This document shows, piece after piece, positions 16,365 through 25,388 of a DNA stretch of 64,000 nucleotides. How positions within the stretch are numbered: position 1 is the first letter of the stretch; each line of letters starts with the position of its first letter. The position numbers and the translations under genes were made by a program. The stretch is from Ktedonobacteria bacterium (lineage in GTDB: Bacteria > Chloroflexota > Ktedonobacteria > Ktedonobacterales > JACDGC01), in NCBI GenBank assembly GCA_027459785.1, contig DAIDGU010000008.1, positions 59,767 through 123,766 of the forward strand, in the 5' to 3' direction. The notes beneath the pieces were generated by a model. That model ran no database searches. It was not told where the DNA came from and worked only from the letters and a program-made list of their open reading frames with translations.

Positions 16365-16704
16365 GTGATCCTCCTATCAAACTACGATCCCTAGCCGTAT
16401 CGCTCTCCCTATTCGTGTGGCCGCCTGCCACGGAGCCGGCGCGTTCCCGCATGAGCCACGGCACGGCCACCGTGACCGCGACCGCCAGCCACAGCGCGGT
16501 CGGCAGGGCATATAAGCCACCGAACAGCCATGTTCCCATCAGCCCACCGGCCAAGGCCGCCAGCGCGCCCAAGCCTAGCGCCAGCCAACCGCCGTGCGGC
16601 AGCGATGGCCGTCGTGCCGGCAAGCTCAGCCGCGCGCCGTTCGCCAGCCCCCCCACGATGATACCACCGATCAGCCAAATTGCAACCGCCATGATCATCG
16701 CCAT
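16258..16704 (-). CDS. Small membrane protein, possibly GlsB/YeaQ-like
   Basis: 148 residues. The first 90 hold two or three hydrophobic segments with small-residue packing (LIGGIIVGGLA, LALGLGALAALAGGLMGTWLFG), as in GlsB/YeaQ-type stress membrane proteins. The last 60 residues are hydrophilic, low in complexity and overlap the GNAT gene by 107 bases in another frame, so the natural end may be altered. AAGGGA precedes the ATG closely. The membrane part is believable; the tail is doubtful. Confidence 0.5.
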   Translation of the reverse strand: MAMIMAVAIWLIGGIIVGGLANGARLSLPARRPSLPHGGWLALGLGALAALAGGLMGTWLFGGLYALPTALWLAVAVTVAVPWLMRERAGSVAGGHTNRESDTARDRSLIGGSRGRDSGADGSGSPLGDGASDATLGIAGDGDARASL

Positions 16705-16768
16705 TGTTCCCTTTCGCCTATTTCGTGTTCTTCGTGGTCATTTCGTGGCGTTCGTGTTCGCATATCCA
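16705..16768. repeat. Degenerate TTTCGTG-type intergenic repeat
   Basis: Reverse-complement form of the CACGAA repeats seen elsewhere in the window (TTTCGTGTTCTTCGTGGTCA, TTTCGTGGCGTTCGTGTTCG). Confidence 0.45.
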
Positions 16769-17968
16769 TCACGCCCCATACCCCAGCACCGTGAAAAGCA
16801 CACCAAAGAGCCGCGCGCCATCGCCCAGCAATTCGCCGATGGGCAGGTCGCCGCGCACCTCGACGTGCTGAAAGATGTTGAACTCGACGAACTGGTAGCG
16901 ATGGCCCTCCGCGTGCAGCGCCGCCGCGAAATCGCGCGATTCGGTGAAGGGGACGTATTGGTCGTGCCGGTCGTGCAGGAGGTAGATCGGCGCGCGGAGT
17001 TGCCTCAGCACATGCGCCGGCGAGAGGTTCACCAGCAGCGTGTGGACGGCGGGCGGCAACAGGGCGATATTGGTATCCACCTGATCCGGTTCGTCGCCGG
17101 CCAGCAGATGATAGGTCGCCTGGGTCGCGGGGGCATACGCCGCCAGCAGGGCCGGTGCGATGGTCGTGACGCCGTTGGCGAAGGCCGACCGGATGAAGTC
17201 GCCGTCGGTCCCCGGCAGGTAGGGCGCGACGCTATTTGCCAGCACGTGCAACGGCACCGGCTGCGGCTGAAATGCCTCCGTCTGCCCGGCGAACTGGAGC
17301 GCTCGCCGCCCGATATCACGTACCAGATTCGTCGTGTCATAATACCCGCCGAAGGTCGTCACGAAGGCCACCTGATCGCGGATGCGCGGGTCCGCCGCCG
17401 CCAGGCAGGCGGGGCCATCCCCGGCGCTGATGCCGACGAGGCCGACGGCGTGCGGGTTCACCCCGGCGTGGTGCGTTAGATACAGGAATGCCTGCACCAC
17501 GGCGTCCGCGTCGTCCGGCGTCAGGGTATAGTTCAGCAGCGCCGGCGTCGTCACGGTCAGCACCTCCACGTCCACCTCGGCGAAGGCATTCAGCAAGTTG
17601 ACGAGCTGCGGCACCTGCCGGTTGTCGCCCACGCCGGCAATCAGCACCACCGCCTCGCGCGCTCCCGGCACGAGCGGCGGGCCGCCGCGCGGCGCATACA
17701 GATCGACGAACGCCGGTCCATTCGCCGCCGCCAAGGTGAAGGCCGTATGGCGCACATCGGGGCGATCCTGGGTGCTGGTGGCCCCGCTCGCCCCGATGAC
17801 GGCCCCCAGCAGTGCGCCCGCTCGCACGGCAGCCCGCCCCGGCGGCGTCACCGCCAGGAACGCGCCCACGACGAAGATCACAGCGAGCGCCACCCGCGCC
17901 AGAACGACGCCGATGCGCCGGCGACGAGGACGAGTATTCTCTTTTGGGTCAGATGAGTGTTGCGCCAT
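16769..17968 (-). CDS. Membrane-anchored alpha/beta-hydrolase-fold protein
   Basis: 399 residues from the ATG at 17968 (AAGGGA 8 nt upstream). A basic N-terminus (RPRRRR) and one transmembrane helix (VVLARVALAVIFVVGAFLAV) anchor it with the catalytic domain outside (positive-inside rule). The hydrolase fold is visible: VVLIAGVGD, nucleophile elbow LVGISAGDG, PIYLLHDRHDQYVP with the acid, and a His near QHVEVRG. Substrate unknown. It is followed by a degenerate repeat rather than a co-transcribed gene. Confidence 0.78.
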   Translation of the reverse strand: MAQHSSDPKENTRPRRRRIGVVLARVALAVIFVVGAFLAVTPPGRAAVRAGALLGAVIGASGATSTQDRPDVRHTAFTLAAANGPAFVDLYAPRGGPPLVPGAREAVVLIAGVGDNRQVPQLVNLLNAFAEVDVEVLTVTTPALLNYTLTPDDADAVVQAFLYLTHHAGVNPHAVGLVGISAGDGPACLAAADPRIRDQVAFVTTFGGYYDTTNLVRDIGRRALQFAGQTEAFQPQPVPLHVLANSVAPYLPGTDGDFIRSAFANGVTTIAPALLAAYAPATQATYHLLAGDEPDQVDTNIALLPPAVHTLLVNLSPAHVLRQLRAPIYLLHDRHDQYVPFTESRDFAAALHAEGHRYQFVEFNIFQHVEVRGDLPIGELLGDGARLFGVLFTVLGYGA

Positions 17969-18149
17969 TCGTGTGTCCCTTCTGATGCGCAAACATAGGA
18001 AAGTAGTCTCCTTTTGGCTTCTATGATTCATATGGTGATTGGGTCCTATATATCTCAGACAGCCCATTTGGCATGTTTGATTGCAGTTGTCCCCCCTGCT
18101 GCGTTATACAAACATAGTGGCAATCAAGCATACAAACTGGGAGTAGCAC

Positions 18150-19555
18150 ATGGAAAAAGAACAAGACCTTAGCGCGGAGCAACCTATCACAGAGCAACCT
18201 ATCACGGTAGCGGCATCAGACACATTGCCCGCCGTGCCAGTGGTGCCACAAAGCGGCTTTTGGCATCCACCTGAGCCTGGGGATCGTCCAACTGCTATCC
18301 CCAACAATCCGCTGGGGATCGTGGGGGCGCTTGGTCTCCTGGCTGTCATCATCCTTGGACTGGTTTGGTTCGCGGCGAATCCGAAGAAAGCGCCGATCTC
18401 AACGACCGTTGCCAAGCGCGGCACACCGCTGGCGACCGCAGTGGCGACCGCGCATCCCACACATGGGCCAGGTGCGACCGGTCCAACCGGACCCACGCCC
18501 ACGCCAGCACCGACCACAATCGCGATCAACCCGGCGGGCGCGACGGCGACCATCTCACGTTCACTCGCACCACGCAGGCTATCGCTGCGCCGCAGCAGAC
18601 TTTTCTGGTGTCTACCACCAGCAGCGCCCCATTCACCGCCCACATGTTGACGATAACCGGCAATCAGATCGAATCGGTTGCTATCGTGCCACCAACCGTC
18701 GTCAATCCTGACTTCAACGTCGATATGACGGTGACGAACACCACATCCAAGACATTTTACTCGCAGTTTTGGTGGACCATCACAGCGACAGATGGCGTGA
18801 ATACCTGCCGGCCAACGGTGGATGTCCATATTCCCGCCAATTCGGTTATCCACATGGGTTGTGGCCTCGATAGAAATACGTTTGATCCCCATATGCCAGC
18901 CCTCACCTGGGATGATACGACCGGTATACCCGGCCTCGAATTCGTCGGGCAGAATGCCGCCTGGGTCAAGCAATATCAAGAGGTACCGGCCAATTGTGGC
19001 GATCCAACCCCCGCCGTGCAAGCCTTACAGACGTATTTGGAAAATACACTGGAAAATACCAAACCCACGATGGCGATGGGGTTGGGGAATTTGCCGGACA
19101 CGGTTGATTACACCTCACTCACGTGTACACCGCCCGCTGGATATCAACAGTATGACGGCCTAGCCTACAATCAGTTCATCAGTGGCACCCGTAACTGGTT
19201 GTACTACTTTCCGCAGGATATTATGAATTATCAGACCCAACAATTGGCGAACCAGGTGCCAGCCACAGATACCTTGCTCAATTCGTCAGTGTGTTCGCTG
19301 CCGACGATCTTGGATAGCAACACGAACAGTGGCCATGTGCAGTGTGCTGCCACCGGCACCGCTGCCTGGAACTGGACTGCTGACGCACTGGCCACGCTCG
19401 CTCAGCAATTAGCGGGCAAAGATCTCGCCAGCGCAACAGCCTTGTTGAATACGACGCCAGGCGTCGTGGCCGGCAGCGCGCAGATCACGATCGCCGGCGG
19501 TGGAACAACATTGCCACAAGATCCGTCTACCATCGCGATCACTGTCAATAACTGA
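18150..19555 (+). pseudogene. Membrane-anchored extracytoplasmic protein, frameshifted
   Basis: The ATG at 18150 opens a frame with a 50-residue cytoplasmic tail, one transmembrane helix (IVGALGLLAVIILGLVWFAA) and a Thr/Pro linker, then drifts into implausible sequence and stops at 18650. From about 18550 the -1 frame continues with convincing sequence to 19555: an extracellular domain with VNPDFNVDMTVTNTTSKTFY, several Cys and a C-terminal QITIAGGGTTLPQDPS. One missing base between about 18545 and 18560 explains it. The whole protein would be about 468 residues. Either a genuine lesion or a sequence error. The domain family is not recognised. Confidence 0.65.
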
Positions 19556-19559
19556 AGCG

Positions 19560-19592
19560 GGGGGCAACCTGGGCTATTGCCCCCTCCCCTTT
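19560..19592 (+). terminator. Rho-independent terminator
   Basis: GGGGGCAA (19560-19567) pairs with TTGCCCCC (19577-19584) around a 9-nt loop, followed by a pyrimidine tract (TCCCCTTTCTTTT). It lies 5 bp after the stop of the frameshifted membrane-protein gene. Confidence 0.75.
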
Positions 19593-19728
19593 CTTTTCGT
19601 GAACGAGCGAAGCGCCTTTTTACATTCCTACGCGCGCCAAAGTGGGTGGTGCAACGGCGGATAAAGGTACCTTAACGGGGAAGGGAGAAACCGAGTGGTC
19701 ATCCTCTCTCATACTGGATATCGGTGAA

Positions 19729-19845
19729 CCTTTCATACCAAATCCTGCAAAAGGCTTCCGGGTTTATGTGGCAGATATTCTTGTCTGTCTCTAGGATAGA
19801 TACTTTTCGATAGCAGAAGTCTACGACAGGATTTGGTATGAAAGG
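19729..19845. repeat. 117-bp element with perfect 19-bp terminal inverted repeats
   Basis: CCTTTCATACCAAATCCTG (19729-19747) and its exact complement (19827-19845) flank 79 bp with no reading frame. The form is that of a MITE or a solo-end remnant of an IS. The rest of the 19593-20006 gap holds nothing else I can identify. Confidence 0.7.
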
Positions 19846-20006
19846 GCTTTTGGTCATGGTATGACTTGTTTCCCGACCCCGCGTTCGATAAAATGGAAAG
19901 AGAAAGGATTTAGTTTGCCTGCATTATAGTGTAAGCGACCGTACAAAGGAGTGTCGTTGGCAGTAATCCCGTCTGTCAGTTGAACTGGCTGGAAAGAGGT
20001 GCCTTG

Positions 20007-21416
20007 ATGACGCCTTCCGCTAAACCGACGCCATTCGTTCACCTCACCATCGTTGCCGACAGCTTCATCCATCACCCTCATGGCATCCCCGCCACCTCAC
20101 AAACTACACAGGATATCATCAATGAGATCTTGTCCCTCTACGAAGCTCGTGATTACGCAGGGATCGTCTCCCTACAAGGTAAGGCGATTACTTATATTGG
20201 CTTCAGCGCCGCGAGTGGCGAGTTTGCCCCATCGTCGCCACAGCGTGTCGTGCTCGCGTTCGCTATCACGCAAGCCGCTTTGCAAACTGGCGATTTTTCA
20301 CTGGCGGCGGATCTTTTGCTGCACTGTTCAACCTTCATCGCGCTCGATGATTATGCGACACGGGTACAAGTTTTGCACGAATGCGGCAAGGCGCAAATTA
20401 TGGCCTACGAAAATAATAGCGCGATCGCCACCTATGAGGATATGATTTTTCTTTTAGAACATTATCCTAACATAGGGTTTACCTGGGGGGATAGTATGAC
20501 AATGCGGAGTATGGCCTATGCACACCTGGCACGTGCAGAACTCAATATGACGCTTATCGACCGGGCGCGGAACCACATGGATACTGCGATCCAAGTGCTG
20601 AATCGCGTCATCTATCAAAACAGTGTGCTAGCTCCTACTCCCAGGCCATCCCTAGGCAAAAGAATTTCCGTGCCATTGCCGCTAGATTTTTTGGCTTGTC
20701 CGCCAGACATGCAGGAAGTTATTGCTAAGCTCACTACCTATTCACTTTGGTATGAACACAACCTCATCCAGTGGGATTTCCGCAACCATTGGGGAGTGTA
20801 CACCCTAGGTGAGCTTAAACAATGTTACGCTTTGTTGCTGGAAGCAGCCAAACAGCAAAAGAATCCACTGATAGCTGTGCTGGCGGCGGAATTCGCTATT
20901 TCGGTTTGCATGGAACTTTATCCTGACCGCTCCTATCCGCGTGATTCGCTCTACGAGTGGTATAAGCGGGTCACGCGGGCGCTGCGGCTGGCCCAGATTT
21001 TGCAGGACACGCAGGCCCCGGACGGGCAACAAGACTCTGATATTCACTATTTGTTGCCACTGATGGCAGGCTGGCAGCAGCTTTGGCGGTTGATTTTGCG
21101 CGTTGCTGTTGCTTCCCCAGTTGCCGCGCAAGCGGTTTTCAAGCAACTGCGAGCTACCCAAACGCGCCTCCAAGCTATGCAGGCGGATCTTACGAACCGA
21201 GAGGTGTTCCCGCACATCCGTGGGCGTTATCACTTCTTTTTCGGCTTTGTTGCCCTCAACCTGGGCAACATTGATCTGGCACAGGATGCCTTCGAAGATG
21301 CATTGGCGCTGTTCGAGAAAGAAGCGCAAACCGAAACGCAACTTTTGTGGGCCGCGGAAGTGCAGCGCTGGATCGAACGCGATTATCTCACCCTTGATGC
21401 CGAATCTAATGAATAG
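20007..21416 (+). CDS. TPR-like helical repeat protein, unknown function
   Basis: 469 residues from the ATG at 20007 (AGAGG 8 nt upstream). The sequence is almost entirely helical, with TPR-like segments (ALQTGDFSLAADLLLHCSTF; AYAHLARAELNMTLIDRA; FFGFVALNLGNIDLAQDAFEDALALFEKE), the last close to a canonical TPR. Such proteins scaffold partners; it resembles the TPR halves of regulators but has no HTH or catalytic domain. GC is lower than in surrounding housekeeping genes. It converges with the Rpn-like gene downstream. Confidence 0.65.
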   Translation: MTPSAKPTPFVHLTIVADSFIHHPHGIPATSQTTQDIINEILSLYEARDYAGIVSLQGKAITYIGFSAASGEFAPSSPQRVVLAFAITQAALQTGDFSLAADLLLHCSTFIALDDYATRVQVLHECGKAQIMAYENNSAIATYEDMIFLLEHYPNIGFTWGDSMTMRSMAYAHLARAELNMTLIDRARNHMDTAIQVLNRVIYQNSVLAPTPRPSLGKRISVPLPLDFLACPPDMQEVIAKLTTYSLWYEHNLIQWDFRNHWGVYTLGELKQCYALLLEAAKQQKNPLIAVLAAEFAISVCMELYPDRSYPRDSLYEWYKRVTRALRLAQILQDTQAPDGQQDSDIHYLLPLMAGWQQLWRLILRVAVASPVAAQAVFKQLRATQTRLQAMQADLTNREVFPHIRGRYHFFFGFVALNLGNIDLAQDAFEDALALFEKEAQTETQLLWAAEVQRWIERDYLTLDAESNE

Positions 21417-21496
21417 GAGCGTTCAATCTGAAACAGCCCAATAAAGCGCGGGCGTTCCCGCTGGCCATGCGATCAATTGCCAGACCGGCGCTCGAT

Positions 21497-22462
21497 TCAC
21501 AGTCCCAGCAGCGCCCGCACCTCCGCTTCGGTTGGGGTGCCAGCGAGGGCTTCCAACACGCGCTGCAAGGTGTCAAGCGTCGCCTGGCCCAGCGCGGCAG
21601 TCATTTCCGGCGGCAGCGCACCAAAACGATGGTGCCATAGGACGGTGATCGCTGTTACCAGCCCCTCGGCCTTGCCCTTGGCCTCGCCCTCGGCCTTGCC
21701 TTTAGCCTCGCCCTCGGCCTTGCCCTCGGCTTTGCCCTCGGCTTTGCCTTGCTCGCGGATCTTCAGCCCGATGGGGCCTTCGGCGATCGCTGCAAAAATC
21801 TCGTCCATCGTGATCCTCACTCGTTGCAAAATCGCTTGCTCAATTGTGGCGATATCCTTGTATTTGCGTTGGCTGATGCTGAGCAATGCACCCAGTAGCA
21901 AGCGCCGATACTCAGGTGGTGCCGCCGCATACATCTGCACGGCGGCATCCTCGAGTTCCGTCGGAGCGAAGCCGTGCAAATAGGGTGCCAGCACCAATAG
22001 CAGTGGATCAACCGTGTGCCAGTCCATCTCGCTCAGGCGGATCTCGCGGTAGCGACAGGTGATGCCCGCATCGGCAGCAATGGCGCTGTCATAGATGGGG
22101 GCAGGTTTCATGCCAGGGATCGCCCAGATCACGATTGGCAGCACGATGATGTCTTGCTGATACTGTTGAAAATACGACAGCTTCAGCGATGCGGCATAGT
22201 GGAAGATCCGCCGGGGCATGGATGCATCCGCATAGTTCTGGTATTCCAGCAGCAGAATGACCAGCAAGCCGCTGATTTCAACCAGAAAGGCATTGTCGAG
22301 GTCACGGTCGAACAGTACCTTGATGTCGGTCTTCCACGGTCTGATCGTGGTGCCGATCCGTGGTTCGGCCAGGCGCGCGAGCGCCAGCAACACGATATCC
22401 GGTAAGGCTTTCCACACGCTGTCGTAGGTCGGCTCGCTCAACCGTGACCTCCCTCGCATCAC
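21497..22462 (-). CDS. Rpn/DUF4351-like PD-(D/E)XK nuclease-family protein
   Basis: 321 residues. The N-terminal half resembles transposase_31/Rpn nucleases: a D in the DIKVLFDRDLD region, LVILLLEYQNYADASMPRRIFHYAASL (the usual E-x-Q motif) and a YxxxxIRLSE segment. A repeated GKAEGKAEGEAKGKAEG block around residue 240 is typical of this group, followed by a C-terminal helical pair. Rpn proteins promote RecA-independent recombination or act in phage defence. The repeat-coding DNA (21664-21750) is prone to slippage. Starts GTG-ATG at 22462/22459. Confidence 0.75.
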   Translation of the reverse strand: MMRGRSRLSEPTYDSVWKALPDIVLLALARLAEPRIGTTIRPWKTDIKVLFDRDLDNAFLVEISGLLVILLLEYQNYADASMPRRIFHYAASLKLSYFQQYQQDIIVLPIVIWAIPGMKPAPIYDSAIAADAGITCRYREIRLSEMDWHTVDPLLLVLAPYLHGFAPTELEDAAVQMYAAAPPEYRRLLLGALLSISQRKYKDIATIEQAILQRVRITMDEIFAAIAEGPIGLKIREQGKAEGKAEGKAEGEAKGKAEGEAKGKAEGLVTAITVLWHHRFGALPPEMTAALGQATLDTLQRVLEALAGTPTEAEVRALLGL

Positions 22463-22508
22463 CTGTGATCGTTCAATGATTCAAGGATAGTCTACCACAC
22501 GGAATGAG

Positions 22509-23798
22509 CTATTGGTAGCCCAGTTCCTGATAGCGTGCGCGTAGCGCGACCACCGCGTCGCGCACGTCCTTGCCCTTCAGCGCATCGGCCATGAGTTCGG
22601 CCAGCGCGCCCATCGTATCTGGCCCCATGCCGAAGCGCGTCATCTCTTGCACGCCCAGGCGCAGGCCCGATGGCGCTTTGGGGTCCGCGTCGCCAGGCAG
22701 CAGGTTATAGTTGCAGATGATGTTCATCGCTTCCAGCCGCTGCGCCGCCGCCACGCCGCCGCCGAAACCGGCGACATTGACGGCCACCTGATGGCTTTGC
22801 GTATAACCGAAATCGCGCGCTTCCACCGGCACGCCAGCGGCATCCAGCGCGCGGGCGAAGGCTTGCGCGTTGGCGATGGTCGCGTGGGCATACGCCGCGC
22901 CGTGGGCGCGCATCTCGCGCGTCGCTACCACCAGCGCCGGCAGCGTGTTCAGGTGATGGTTGCTTGACGAACCAGGGAAGACGCCGCGATCTACTGGCTG
23001 CCAGTATTTTTTCTCCTGCTCCGGGTCCAGGTTCGCCGCGACGATGCCGCGCTGAGGGCCGGGGAAGGTCTTGTGGACGCTGGCCGTCAGCCAGGTCGCG
23101 CCCTCGCGTAATGGCTGCTGGAACGCGCCACCGGCGATCAAGCCCAGCACGTGCGCGCCGTCATACAGCACCGGAATCTCGTATTGCCGGCATATGGCGG
23201 CGATCTCGTTGACCGGCTCCGGGAAGAGGAAGAGCGATTTGCCCAGCACGACCATGCGCGGCTTCACCTGCTCGATCAGTGCGAGCGCCGCCGGCACATC
23301 GATGTGATAGTGATCCGCCGTCAAGGGCCAGAAGTGCATGGGGATGGCTTTGTCGCCGCCGGTCTTCAGCAGCATCCCGCGCGACTGAATGCGCCGCCCG
23401 AAGACGCCGATGGCCGCATGGCTGATGTGGCCGCCGGCATCCGTCGAATTGACGATGACGCTGTCGCCGCCGCGCAGCATGCCCAGCGCCACGGCGGTGT
23501 TGGCCGCGTTGCCGCTGATAGGCCGCACGTCCACCTGCCGCGCCCCCAGCAGTTCGCTCATTTCTTGCTGCGCCATGCGCTCGATCTCGTCGATGTAGCG
23601 CGTCCCCTGGTAATACCGGTTGGTCTCTGTCGCCGTGTTCGGGTGGCCCTCGGCGTAGCGGCCCATGAAGTCAGAGTTCTGCACGGCGCGCACCGCAGGA
23701 CTCTGCGTGGTCTCGCTGGCGATCAGGTTCAGGCACTGCGCCCGCCACTCGTTCTGGGCGGCGATGATGGCTTCGACATCGCGGATATCTACTGGCAT
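22509..23798 (-). CDS. glyA: Serine hydroxymethyltransferase-family PLP enzyme
   Basis: 429 residues. SHMT converts serine and tetrahydrofolate to glycine and methylene-THF. Visible features: NLIASET, YAEGHPNTATETNRYYQGT, LYDGAHVLGLI (D213, H216) and the PLP-binding lysine K243 in ASVHKTFPGPQRG. Canonical bacterial GlyA has YAEGYPGRRYYGG and TTHKTLRGPRGG, so this is a divergent member close in style to archaeal or specialised SHMTs. Another aldol-type substrate is possible, so the symbol is tentative. Single gene, convergent with nothing; upstream region carries degenerate repeats. Confidence 0.8.
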   Translation of the reverse strand: MPVDIRDVEAIIAAQNEWRAQCLNLIASETTQSPAVRAVQNSDFMGRYAEGHPNTATETNRYYQGTRYIDEIERMAQQEMSELLGARQVDVRPISGNAANTAVALGMLRGGDSVIVNSTDAGGHISHAAIGVFGRRIQSRGMLLKTGGDKAIPMHFWPLTADHYHIDVPAALALIEQVKPRMVVLGKSLFLFPEPVNEIAAICRQYEIPVLYDGAHVLGLIAGGAFQQPLREGATWLTASVHKTFPGPQRGIVAANLDPEQEKKYWQPVDRGVFPGSSSNHHLNTLPALVVATREMRAHGAAYAHATIANAQAFARALDAAGVPVEARDFGYTQSHQVAVNVAGFGGGVAAAQRLEAMNIICNYNLLPGDADPKAPSGLRLGVQEMTRFGMGPDTMGALAELMADALKGKDVRDAVVALRARYQELGYQ

Positions 23799-23889
23799 GG
23801 CTGCTTCCTCGTCTCTCGTGATGATCTCCCCTCTAGTGTATCCGATCTTGCCGCTGCTTGGGGTGCCGCGCGGTGTGCGATACTACATG

Positions 23890-24012
23890 GGGACGAACCT
23901 GCAACGGAACGCGAAATGACACGAGATCGGCACGAAATAACGCGAAATGATGGGATATGTAGCAAATCCATCGCGTCTTCTCGCGCTTATCTCGTGGTAT
24001 CTCGTGTTCCGC
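23890..24012. repeat. Degenerate CGAAATGACACGA / TCTCGTG repeats
   Basis: Near-repeats GAACGCGAAATGACACGAGA and CACGAAATAACGCGAAATGA on one side, and TTCTCGCGCTTATCTCGTGG, TATCTCGTGTTCC on the other, give a loosely palindromic block between the SHMT and RsmC-like genes. Confidence 0.5.
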
Positions 24013-24045
24013 TTCCCTTTTAATCACTCGTTTGGAGGCGAAACT

Positions 24046-25143
24046 ATGCCACGCGCTGCCGATACACGGATCTATACGAATGAACTGTTGCGCGAGGCGC
24101 TGGTGCCGGAACCGGGGCAGCGCGTGCTGGCGCTCGGCGTGGCGGCGGAGGTCGCGGGCGAGTGGGTGCGGGCGGTCGGTGCGGCAGGCGCGGTGGTGGC
24201 CGTGGAACACTGGCTGCTGGACTGGCGGCGGCTGGAGGTGGAGCGCGAGCATGCCCAGCATCTGCCGTTGGATGCAGTCTTTGCCGGCAACCTGGACGGC
24301 CTGAGCGACGAACCCTTCGATCTCGTCGCCATCGACGTGTCGGCGTATCCCAGCAATCCCGCGCTACTGCGCGTGACGCGGGCGGCAACGCAGCGCCTGA
24401 AGGTGGGTGGCGTGCTGTATGCCGCCGGCCCGAAGGATGCCGGGATTCTATCTTTCACGAAGCGGCTGGAAGAGATCTTCGGCAACGCCCAGCCGTTGGC
24501 CTATCGCAAGGGGCAGCGTGTCGTCGCTGCGCACAAACTCGGCGCGCTCCCGCCGCCTGAAGAAGGGGCAGCGGAACCCCAGGCATATGCCGCCGAGTTG
24601 CGCGATATGTGGTTCGCGCTGGAATACGAGCCGGGCGTTTTCGCGCGCGGCGGGGTCGATGACGCGACGGCGATGCTGATTGACGCGCTGGAGATCGCGC
24701 CGGGCGACCGTGTGCTGGATCTCGGCTGCGGCTCCGGCGTTGTGGGGATAGTCGCCGCGCGGCTGGCTCCCGACGTGACAGTGACGATGACCGACGCGGA
24801 TGCCTACGCGCTGGAACTCGCGCGCCGCAACTGCGCGCATAACGAGGCTGCCGCCATCACCGTCGTCGCGGCGGATATCGCCGATACCATCGCCGGCCAG
24901 CGCTTCTCCGTCGTCGCCTGCAATCCCCCCTTCCACCAGCGCCACGAACACGCGCCGGACCTCGCCCCGCGCTTCATGCGCGCCGCCGCTGAAATGCTCG
25001 ATCCCGGTGGCCGCGCCTACTTCGTTGCCAATCGCTTCCAGCCCTACGAAGGGCAACTGAGCGCGCTCTTCGGCAACGTCGCCGAGGTCGAGGGCGACGA
25101 GCGCTATAAGGTGCTGTGTGCCATCAAGGCACCGGCGGTGTGA
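24046..25143 (+). CDS. RsmC-like rRNA guanine-N2 methyltransferase
   Basis: 365 residues from the ATG at 24046, with GGAGG 7 nt upstream. Two tandem methyltransferase-like halves: a degenerate N-terminal one (QRVLALGVAAEVAGEW) and a complete C-terminal one with SAM motif VLDLGCGSGVVGI and catalytic NPPFHQRHEH. This duplicated layout and the NPPFH motif are those of RsmC/RlmG enzymes, which methylate G1207 of 16S or G1835 of 23S rRNA. Which RNA is modified is not decided by the sequence. Confidence 0.85.
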   Translation: MPRAADTRIYTNELLREALVPEPGQRVLALGVAAEVAGEWVRAVGAAGAVVAVEHWLLDWRRLEVEREHAQHLPLDAVFAGNLDGLSDEPFDLVAIDVSAYPSNPALLRVTRAATQRLKVGGVLYAAGPKDAGILSFTKRLEEIFGNAQPLAYRKGQRVVAAHKLGALPPPEEGAAEPQAYAAELRDMWFALEYEPGVFARGGVDDATAMLIDALEIAPGDRVLDLGCGSGVVGIVAARLAPDVTVTMTDADAYALELARRNCAHNEAAAITVVAADIADTIAGQRFSVVACNPPFHQRHEHAPDLAPRFMRAAAEMLDPGGRAYFVANRFQPYEGQLSALFGNVAEVEGDERYKVLCAIKAPAV

Positions 25144-25388
25144 TACACAATTCGGATAATTTTCAGTTAGGACGGCGGATGAAACCGCCTGCCGCCCGTC
25201 GTTGCCGGTCGCCTGCGCTTATAGAGCGTTTCAAAAGGCGCGCAGCGCATGATAGCGGCTCGTCAGGGCGCTCCGGTATCGGCTGTGCGGGGCTTGGCTC
25301 TCACGTGTTACGTCAGGTGCCAGGCCGGCGGCTGATGGCAGACATGCGGCTTAGTTGTTGCCCCCAACCCTAGAAGGAGCGATCCTCT
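25144..25388. other. Intergenic region with small hairpins
   Basis: No gene is seen. GGCGG-ATGAAA-CCGCC near 25175 is a short hairpin of REP type. AAGGAG at 25373-25378 serves the GTG start of the catalase gene. Confidence 0.4.

Noticed and set aside
21664..21750. Short tandem repeats resembling a CRISPR array
   Set aside because: The units are directly adjacent with no spacers and lie in frame within a coding sequence.
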